Source of the DNA: Flavobacteriales bacterium
Lineage (GTDB): Bacteria > Bacteroidota > Bacteroidia > Flavobacteriales_F > PHOS-HE28
Length of the DNA: 62,043 nucleotides
Reading direction: 5' to 3'
Assembly: GCA_024103275.1 (NCBI GenBank)
Contig: JAGFIV010000122.1
Location: forward strand, 1 to 62,043
The position numbers were made by a program, and so were the translations under genes. Under the pieces are notes generated by a model, which saw only the letters and a program-made list of their open reading frames with translations, did no database searches and had not been told where the DNA came from. Positions 56,327-62,043 of this stretch are shown here, piece after piece (position 1 is the first letter of the stretch; the number at the start of each line of letters is the position of its first letter).

Positions 56327-57854
56327 TTCCGTGCATGCGCTTCTGCAGCCACTTGTGGATCACCACCAGCACCACGGCCGCGCTGCCGCTGAGCGCGATG
56401 AACACCAGGAAGAAGCTGAACAGGTTGTCCAGTTGGAAGCCCAGGAAGGTCGGGATCTTCAGGCTGGCATCCTTGGCCAGGTCCTCGGCGCTGGGCGGTA
56501 TCAGGGCGCTCAGCGTGCCGGCAAACTTGTTGGCGGCCGCATTGGCCAGGAACCAAGTGCCCATCAGCAGGGAGGAGAGGCGGATGGGGGCCAGCTTGCT
56601 CACCATGCTCAGGCCGATCGGCGACAGGCACAGTTCGCCCATGGTGTGCAGGCCGTAGAGCGTGATCAACCACCACAGGCTGATCTTGGCCGACGGTGCC
56701 ATGCCGTGCACCCCGAAGGCGATCACGGCATAACCCAGGGCCAGCAATCCAAGGCCCATGGCCATCTTCAGGGGGGAGGAGGGCTCCCATCCCTTCTTGC
56801 CCAGCCAACCCCAGAGCATGCTGAACAGCGGCGCCAGGGTGATGATGAAGATCGGGTTCACGCTTTGGAAGTAGGAGGCAGGCATCTCCCAACTGCCGAT
56901 ATGGCGGTCGGTCTGCCGGTCGGCGAAGAGGGTGAGCGAGGCGCCCGCCTGCTCGAAGCAGGCCCAGAAGAAGATGACGAAGAACGCCAGGATGAAGATC
57001 ACGCTGATGCGCTGCTTTTCCTCGTGCACCAAGGATTTGTCACTGAAGATGACGATGGGCATGGCCACCATGGCCCCATAGATCAGCACGCCGGTCAGGT
57101 CGAAGTCCGTCTGGAACCAGCTTTTGAAATTCATCAGGAAGAAGATCACGGCCACGGACCCCAGGATGCTCAGGATGGTCTTCATGTCCATCTTGGCCTT
57201 GGGCATGCCCACCGGGGTGCCGTCGTCATGCACCAGGTATTTGTTCTTCAGCAGCTCGAAGGTGAGGATGCTGAGCATCATGCCGATGCTGGCGGCCAGG
57301 AAGCCCCACTTGAAGTCGAAGATGTTGCCGGTATCGCCCAGGGTGCCCGCCACCAGCGGGGAGAACAGCGCGCCCAGGTTGATGCCCATGTAGAAGATGG
57401 TGAACGCGCTGTCGATGCGCCGGTCATTGGCCGGATAGAGCTGCCCCACCATGGTGCTGATGTTGGGCTTGAAGAAACCATTGCCGATGATCAGCAGCGT
57501 GAGGCCCGCCCACATGGCCGTCATGGCGTTGGCATTCTGGGCCCCGGTTTCCACGAAACTGCCACTGATGAAGAGCAGCAGCTGCCCGAGTGCCATTAGC
57601 AGGCCGCCCACCAGGATACTCCGCCGGTTGCCCCAGAAACGGTCGCTGATGTAGCCGCCCAGCAGGGGCGTGAGGTAGACCAGGCCGGTATAGCTGCCGT
57701 ATACGTTGGACGCCTCGGCATCGGAGATCAGCAGGGCCTTCACCATGAACAGCATGAAGATGGCCCGCATCCCGTAGTAGCTGAACCGCTCCCACATCTC
57801 GGTGACAAAAAGCAGGTATAGCCCTCTGGGATGGCCGGTCTTGGATGTGCTCAT
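56319..57854 (-). CDS. POT-family peptide:H+ symporter (first of three)
   Basis: 511-residue POT transporter, first after the DPP IV gene. Seen: HPRGLYLLFVTEMWERFSYYGMRAIF (ExxERFxxY, ~15-24), FFKPNISTMVGQLY (~117), the PTR2 signature FTIFYMGINLGALFSPLVAG (~139), FWACFEQAGASLTLFADRQTDR (~300) and LCLSPIGLSMVSKLAPIRLSSLLMGTWFL (~413). All proton-coupling motifs are present. Its last residues RMHGIN and stop lie at a one-armed palindromic repeat. Together with DPP IV it forms the clearest metabolic unit of the window: extracytoplasmic peptide trimming followed by dipeptide import. Confidence 0.96.
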   Translation of the reverse strand: MSTSKTGHPRGLYLLFVTEMWERFSYYGMRAIFMLFMVKALLISDAEASNVYGSYTGLVYLTPLLGGYISDRFWGNRRSILVGGLLMALGQLLLFISGSFVETGAQNANAMTAMWAGLTLLIIGNGFFKPNISTMVGQLYPANDRRIDSAFTIFYMGINLGALFSPLVAGTLGDTGNIFDFKWGFLAASIGMMLSILTFELLKNKYLVHDDGTPVGMPKAKMDMKTILSILGSVAVIFFLMNFKSWFQTDFDLTGVLIYGAMVAMPIVIFSDKSLVHEEKQRISVIFILAFFVIFFWACFEQAGASLTLFADRQTDRHIGSWEMPASYFQSVNPIFIITLAPLFSMLWGWLGKKGWEPSSPLKMAMGLGLLALGYAVIAFGVHGMAPSAKISLWWLITLYGLHTMGELCLSPIGLSMVSKLAPIRLSSLLMGTWFLANAAANKFAGTLSALIPPSAEDLAKDASLKIPTFLGFQLDNLFSFFLVFIALSGSAAVVLVVIHKWLQKRMHGIN

Positions 57855-57914
57855 CGGGTGCTTGGCTTTGTTTGAAGCGCGGAAAGGTAGCAGGATCCGG
57901 GGTTGGTGCTTAAT

Positions 57915-58004
57915 CTGTCCTATGTCCGATGTCTATTGTCCCATGCTTTGCGCGTCAGGCTTAGGGCGTGGGGCATAGGACGTAGGACGTAGGACATAGG
58001 ACAG
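57915..58004. repeat. intergenic heptamer-armed palindrome
   Basis: Perfect 13-bp outer arms CTGTCCTATGTCC (57915-57927) and GGACATAGGACAG (57992-58004). Left arm as heptamers: TGTCCTA, TGTCCGA, TGTCTAT, TGTCCCA, TGCTTTG; right arm: TAGGACG, TAGGACG, TAGGACA, TAGGACA. It fills the gap between the DPP IV stop and the first POT gene. Same build as the two elements in the mutase gene, but a different heptamer. Confidence 0.85.
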
Positions 58005-58033
58005 CCCATCCTCCCACCCATTCCCCGGATCCC

Positions 58034-60232
58034 TCAAAGCTCCTCAAGCAGGAAGTCCGTCATCAGCGTGAAGAGGTGCAGCCGCGTGGTGCCGCCGTAG
58101 ATCCCGTGGTTGCGGTCGGGGTAGATCATTTCGCGGAACTGCTTGTTGGCCCGTACGAGCGCATTGGTCATCTCCGCGGCATTCTGGTAATGCACGTTGT
58201 CGTCGGCCAGGCCGTGTACCAGCAGGTAATGGCCTTTCAGCTTATCCACGTGGTTGATGGGGCTGTTGTCGTCGTATCCATGCGGGTTGTCCCCGGGCAG
58301 GCCCATGTACCGCTCCGTGTAGATGCTGTCGTAGTAGCGCCAGTTGGTCACCGGTGCCACGGCGATGGCCGCCTTGAACACGTCGGCGCCCTTGGTGATG
58401 CACAGCGAGCTCATGTAGCCGCCGTAGCTCCATCCCTGGATCCCGATGCGGCTGCCATCCACGTAGGGGAGCGCCGCAAGCCAGCGGGCGGCGGCGATCT
58501 GGTCCTCGGTTTCGTACTTGCCCAGCTGGCCGTAGGTCTGGTGCCTGAAATCGCGCCCCCGGTGCCCGGTGCCCCGGCCGTCCACGCACACCACGATGTA
58601 GTCCTTTTGCGCCAGCAGTTGGTGCCACATGAAGTCGCGCCCGCCCCAGCGGTCCAGCACGCTGTTGCTGTTCGGGCCGCTGTACTGCGTCATGAACACG
58701 GGGTACTTCTTCGCCGCATCGAAGCCCGGCGGCTTGATCATCCATGCGTTGAGCATCAGCCCGTCGCCCACGGCCATGGTGATGAATTCCTTGGGCTGCA
58801 GGTCATGCTCCTTCAAGGCCGCCTTCAGGCGTGCGTTGTCCTTCAGGACCTTCACCAGCTTGCCGGTGCCGTCGTGCAGGGCGATGGTGCCGGGGTCGTT
58901 GGCCGTGCTGCGCCGGTTGATGAAGTATTTGAACCCCTTGCTGAAATCGGGATCGTTCACCCCGCCCGCGGGTGAGAGTTGCCGCAGGCCCTTGCCATCC
59001 AGCCCGATGGACCATACCTCCTGCTGCGTGGGGTCTTGTTTGCTCGCGGTGAAAAACACCCGCTTGCCCTTGCCATCCACGCCCAGTACGTCCAGCACGT
59101 CGTAGTTCCCGGGTGTCAGTACCCGTTGCATCTTGCCGTCCGCGCTGTTCCACACGATGTGGTTCCAGCCGTCCTGTTCGTTCGTGAGGATGAAACCGCC
59201 GTCCTCCAGGAAATGCAGGTCGTGCGTCACTTCGATGTAGGTGGGGCTGGTTTCCTTGTAGATCAACTGCAGGTTGCCCACGTCCGGCACCGAGGCGCTG
59301 CATGTGTAGATCAGCTTCTCGTTCTGCAGGCGGTTCAGGCGCATGAACCACACCGTGTTGTTGCCCGTGAAGCCGAAGCGGGGCAGGTAGATGTCCGTAT
59401 CCGGGGTGCCCAGCGGGATGGCGGCGGTGGTGCCCTTGGCCAGGTCGTACACGTGCAGGCTCACCGTGCTGTTGGCCTCGCCGGCCTTGGGGTACTTGAA
59501 ACGGTATTCCGTGGGGTACAAGGCATGGCGGAAATAGGTGAGGTCGTATTGCGGCACCGCGCTTTCATCGCTGCGCAGGAAGATGATCTTCTGCCCGTCC
59601 GGGCTCCAGTGGTAGCCCTGGGTGAAATCGAATTCCTCCTCGTACACCCAATCCGGTGCGCCATTGATCACGTGGTTCCATGCGCCATCGGTGGTCACGG
59701 CGGTTTCCCGCATGGTGGCCAGCTCCACGGTGTAGAGGTTGTTGTCCCGCATGAAGGCCGCATGGGAGCCGTCCGGGCTGAAGGTGGCCAACCGCTGCTT
59801 GGCCCGGGTGGTGTCGGCCAATGGCCGCACGGCCTTGGTGGCCCGGTCGTACACGTAGTGGAAGGCGTAGTAGCTGTACCGGTACAGCGGTTCCATGGCC
59901 GTTTGCACCATCAGCTTGCGCTCGTCGCCGCTGAACGCATAGCCTTCCATGGGGATGGGGCCGTCGGCGCCGGGCAATAACAGGTCGGCCTCGCGTAGGA
60001 TGGTGGCGGTCTTCTTGCCCGTGCGGTACTCGTACGCGTTCACCTCCACGCCGGCCTCGCCGCGGTCCATGGTGGTGTAGTGCGTGCCGTCGTTCATGCT
60101 TACCAGCCCGGAGAGCTGATCGCTGCTGAACGTGTTGCTGTACCAGATGGCCTGGTTGGTGAGGGCCTTTTGGGCGTGGACGGCAGGCACCGCCAGGCCG
60201 AGACCGACCGTGAGGATGAAGTACTTGTGCAT
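58034..60232 (-). CDS. dipeptidyl peptidase IV (S9B), secreted
   Basis: 732-residue exported prolyl dipeptidase. Signal ~1-20 (ILTVGLGLAVPAVHAQ). N-terminal beta-propeller (~30-480) with DWVYEEEFDFTQGYHWSPDG, the DPP4 double-Glu motif that holds the substrate amino group. The alpha/beta-hydrolase domain has the nucleophile Ser in GIQGWSYGGYMSSL (~601), Asp in LVHGLADDNVHYQN (~677) and His in PDRNHGIYGG (~707), a complete triad. It removes X-Pro or X-Ala dipeptides in the periplasm or outside. ATG at 60232 is preferred to TTG at 60238. Three POT importers follow downstream, and pruA elsewhere in the window could use released proline. Confidence 0.97.
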   Translation of the reverse strand: MHKYFILTVGLGLAVPAVHAQKALTNQAIWYSNTFSSDQLSGLVSMNDGTHYTTMDRGEAGVEVNAYEYRTGKKTATILREADLLLPGADGPIPMEGYAFSGDERKLMVQTAMEPLYRYSYYAFHYVYDRATKAVRPLADTTRAKQRLATFSPDGSHAAFMRDNNLYTVELATMRETAVTTDGAWNHVINGAPDWVYEEEFDFTQGYHWSPDGQKIIFLRSDESAVPQYDLTYFRHALYPTEYRFKYPKAGEANSTVSLHVYDLAKGTTAAIPLGTPDTDIYLPRFGFTGNNTVWFMRLNRLQNEKLIYTCSASVPDVGNLQLIYKETSPTYIEVTHDLHFLEDGGFILTNEQDGWNHIVWNSADGKMQRVLTPGNYDVLDVLGVDGKGKRVFFTASKQDPTQQEVWSIGLDGKGLRQLSPAGGVNDPDFSKGFKYFINRRSTANDPGTIALHDGTGKLVKVLKDNARLKAALKEHDLQPKEFITMAVGDGLMLNAWMIKPPGFDAAKKYPVFMTQYSGPNSNSVLDRWGGRDFMWHQLLAQKDYIVVCVDGRGTGHRGRDFRHQTYGQLGKYETEDQIAAARWLAALPYVDGSRIGIQGWSYGGYMSSLCITKGADVFKAAIAVAPVTNWRYYDSIYTERYMGLPGDNPHGYDDNSPINHVDKLKGHYLLVHGLADDNVHYQNAAEMTNALVRANKQFREMIYPDRNHGIYGGTTRLHLFTLMTDFLLEEL

Positions 60233-60240
60233 CGGCAAGA

Positions 60241-60269
60241 ATGAAGGGCCGCAAAGTACGGCCCTTCAT
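60241..60269. promoter_or_regulatory. hairpin with promoter-like box in its loop
   Basis: Perfect 11-bp inverted repeat ATGAAGGGCCG / CGGCCCTTCAT. Its minus-strand loop is TACTTTG, a -7-like box (60252-60258) 20 bases upstream of the DPP IV start. It could end the upstream repeat-protein transcript or shape the DPP IV leader; the T-tail is weak. Confidence 0.45.
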
Positions 60270-60319
60270 CATTTTGGTCAGGAAAGCGGGCAGGCTGCGG
60301 TGCCTGGCCCCGGTGGTGG

Positions 60320-62043
60320 TTATTCCTCCCCAGCAATCTTTTCCTTCGTCACGGACCCTGAGTTCAAGGATGCCGCAGCTACTTCAGCCCTAGGGGTGTG
60401 ATCGAGCGTCCGGACGGTTTCCGTGCTTACCATTTCATGCTCCTTGTATGGTAGGGGCGGGCCGAAGCGTTGCCTGTAGGTAGAGTGTCGTACGGTGCCG
60501 TCCGGCAGGATTTCGGATTCGTCGCCCCGTGTAGCTACGATCGACCATGCGAAAGGGATGTTTGATGTGCCGTTTCCCAATTCATGCACGTCGAAGCCGG
60601 TTGCGCTTTTGTTGGTGACATAAGTGCCCTGGCAATCACCCTCGGGCTGGATGAAGACCTTCAGCGGGTGTGCTTCATCGACAAGGATGTTCTTTGTGAG
60701 GTTGGCATCAAGCACCACCCGTGCATGGCCATTGACAAGCTGGCCGATACCATAATCCTGGAAGAGCACTTCCGGTGCCTCGGGGCAGTACATGGCGACC
60801 TTGTTGTCCTCGGTGTCCCGCACGATGGTCCCCACCGTGCCCGGGCCGGCGATCTTGATGTAGCCCAGGTTCCAGCCCCCGACATCCCACTGGTTCCCGA
60901 TGTTGTCCTGGATCACCACGCCCGAGGTCACCGCCGCGGTGTTGTACACATAGACGCCGGTGGCGACCCCGTTGGCCGCGAGACCGCTTCCGCCGGCCAG
61001 GGTCATCATGGTGGGGAAGTTGTTGCCCGCAGCGAGCAGGCCGGTGCCAGCAGCATTGGTTGCATAGGCCAGCGCGCCGGTGTTGTTGCCGGTCAGGGCC
61101 GCACCGCTGCCGCCGGTGAGGTAGGTGCCGCCCTGGTTGTTGCCGGTGGCGATCAGGCCCGTGCCCGTGGCGTTATTGTTGCGCGCCATCACACCGAAGC
61201 CGGTGGCATGGTTGGCCCGCCCATAGACGCCAAGGGGTTGCACGCTTCCGCTTCCGGAGTATGTGGCATAGCCGTACACGCCCGTACCCAGCCCGGCGCG
61301 CGATTCGCCGTACACACCGTCCGTGTTCCCGACGGCGGTATTGTTTGTCGTCATGCCAATCACCCCCGTGCCGGCGGACGAGGCTGTTTCACCCCACACA
61401 CCGATGGCATTCCCCGTTGTCATGGTGGTGTTGGTGATGCCCAGGACCCCGATGGCCTGGCCCGTGGCCGCCAGCGTGCCGTTCACCTGCCCTTGCACGC
61501 CGATGGCATTGCTGTTGTTGGGGACCGCTGCGGCCGAGCTGTTGGCGAGGCCCATGATGCCGCGGCCGTTGCGCGATGCGGCTTCGCTCCACAGCGCGAA
61601 CGAGTTCCCGGTCGTCGCGCTGTTCACGGCCACCACGCCGATCCCGGCGGTGTTCGCCGCTTCGCCGTATGTACCATAGCCCGTATTGGTGTACCCGTTG
61701 ATCGCAAAGTCGCCCGGGCTTGCCGTACCTCCCGTGCCATTGGCGTATACGCTGAATACGTCGCCAGATGCCGCGCTGGTCCGGTTCACGCTGGCTTGCC
61801 CGGTAGCGTTCACCCGTATCCGTTCCACGCCGGCCGAAGAGAAGCCGAGCGTACTGGCCGCCGGATAGAACATGCCCGTGTTCTGGGCGCTGGCGCCATT
61901 CCAGCTGTAGGTGGGTTGTGCGGCCGTTCCGTTGTCATAAGCCCGGATCCGCCCGTTGTTGGTGAATTCAAACCGGTCCGCGTTGTTGGTCTTGATCCGC
62001 AGCCCTACGTTGTCCGTGGTGCCCAGGAAATTGGTGCCCGGGG
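60320..62043 (-). CDS. repetitive Gly/Asn/Thr-rich surface-type protein, N-terminus beyond the window
   Basis: At least 574 residues; the frame stays open to the right edge (upstream residues read PGTNFLGTTDNVGLRIKTNN, so the ATG at 61873 is internal). About 300 residues are imperfect repeats of the type GVYGxxxxxGTGVxG (for example TGNAIGVWGETASSAGTGVIG), a low-complexity beta-solenoid-like region. The C-terminal ~170 residues form a distinct domain (NKVAMYCPEAPEVLFQDYGIGQLVNGHARVVLDANLTKN, then HPLKVFIQPEGDCQGTYVTNK) ending AWSIVATRGDESE and a charged tail. I recognise this as a common Bacteroidota surface layout but not its function. No phage genes are near. Confidence 0.82.
   Translation of the reverse strand, partial: PGTNFLGTTDNVGLRIKTNNADRFEFTNNGRIRAYDNGTAAQPTYSWNGASAQNTGMFYPAASTLGFSSAGVERIRVNATGQASVNRTSAASGDVFSVYANGTGGTASPGDFAINGYTNTGYGTYGEAANTAGIGVVAVNSATTGNSFALWSEAASRNGRGIMGLANSSAAAVPNNSNAIGVQGQVNGTLAATGQAIGVLGITNTTMTTGNAIGVWGETASSAGTGVIGMTTNNTAVGNTDGVYGESRAGLGTGVYGYATYSGSGSVQPLGVYGRANHATGFGVMARNNNATGTGLIATGNNQGGTYLTGGSGAALTGNNTGALAYATNAAGTGLLAAGNNFPTMMTLAGGSGLAANGVATGVYVYNTAAVTSGVVIQDNIGNQWDVGGWNLGYIKIAGPGTVGTIVRDTEDNKVAMYCPEAPEVLFQDYGIGQLVNGHARVVLDANLTKNILVDEAHPLKVFIQPEGDCQGTYVTNKSATGFDVHELGNGTSNIPFAWSIVATRGDESEILPDGTVRHSTYRQRFGPPLPYKEHEMVSTETVRTLDHTPRAEVAAASLNSGSVTKEKIAGEE

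Noticed and set aside
54114-57599. Large plus-strand frames opposite the POT genes
   Set aside because: His/Gln/Ala-rich shadows of three clear transporters.
57915-58004. Reading this palindrome as a simple terminator
   Set aside because: Its arms are long heptamer arrays with no T-tail, and the same build occurs inside coding sequence, so termination is not its defining feature.
60320-62043. Prophage tail-fibre gene
   Set aside because: Repeats of this kind also occur in phage fibres, but no phage structural, lysis or integrase genes lie nearby and the C-terminal domain is of a Bacteroidota surface type.

Overview
The window is high-GC bacterial DNA whose gene content points to the phylum Bacteroidota. 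The evidence is a type IX secretion plug protein (DUF5103), a secreted enzyme with a probable type IX sorting tail, a DUF4249-like lipoprotein, an outer-membrane barrel with a carboxypeptidase-like regulatory domain, SiaB/SiaC-type proteins, three tandem POT transporters, and many genes preceded by a box resembling the Bacteroidota -7 element TAnnTTTG. A high-GC Flavobacteriales-like lineage is my best guess; that is inference, not a measured placement.

Layout. 1-2424 is the 3' part of a 23S rRNA gene, a 5S rRNA gene and a strong terminator. 2.4-25.4 kb is mostly core metabolism and maintenance: a TlpA-like thioredoxin, dnaK, panB, an RluA-type pseudouridine synthase, priA, an ABCG-like transporter with a TerB-like N-terminus, siaB-siaC, a ZIP transporter, an EEP phosphodiesterase, an FNR-type reductase, yajQ, a YdcF/ElyC protein, Smr and DUF523 proteins and a class C beta-lactamase-like hydrolase. 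25.5-34.6 kb is an accessory stretch: hipBA, a Fic AMP-transferase, a 1608-residue exonuclease-RecQ-UvrD fusion, and a DUF4160/DUF2442 pair lying between two copies of the 3' end of the methylmalonyl-CoA mutase gene. 34.6-52.8 kb returns to core genes: a single-chain methylmalonyl-CoA mutase, an Rrf2 regulator, SlyD-like FKBP, an outer-membrane barrel, an FtsB/DivIC protein, pruA, apaG, the T9SS plug protein, tRNA-Ser(CGA), citrate synthase, a DUF1573 protein, a MATE exporter, a deiodinase-like protein, a cyanophycinase-like protein and a thioredoxin. 52.9-60.2 kb is a peptide-use cluster: a secreted dipeptidyl peptidase IV followed on the same strand by three POT peptide:proton symporters. 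The right edge cuts a large repetitive surface-type protein.

The most interesting structure is a family of palindromic elements whose arms are tandem heptamers inverted around a short core. Two copies lie in frame inside the methylmalonyl-CoA mutase gene, exactly at domain linkers, and encode the same peptide pattern; one intergenic copy lies between the peptidase and a peptide transporter; and a one-armed copy supplies the stop codon of that transporter. The second is the DUF4160/DUF2442 module flanked by 175-bp direct repeats of the mutase 3' end (8 mismatches, no gaps), the footprint expected of an insertion that rebuilds the target gene end. The repeats are internal to this window, but whether either is undescribed needs genome-wide and database comparison.
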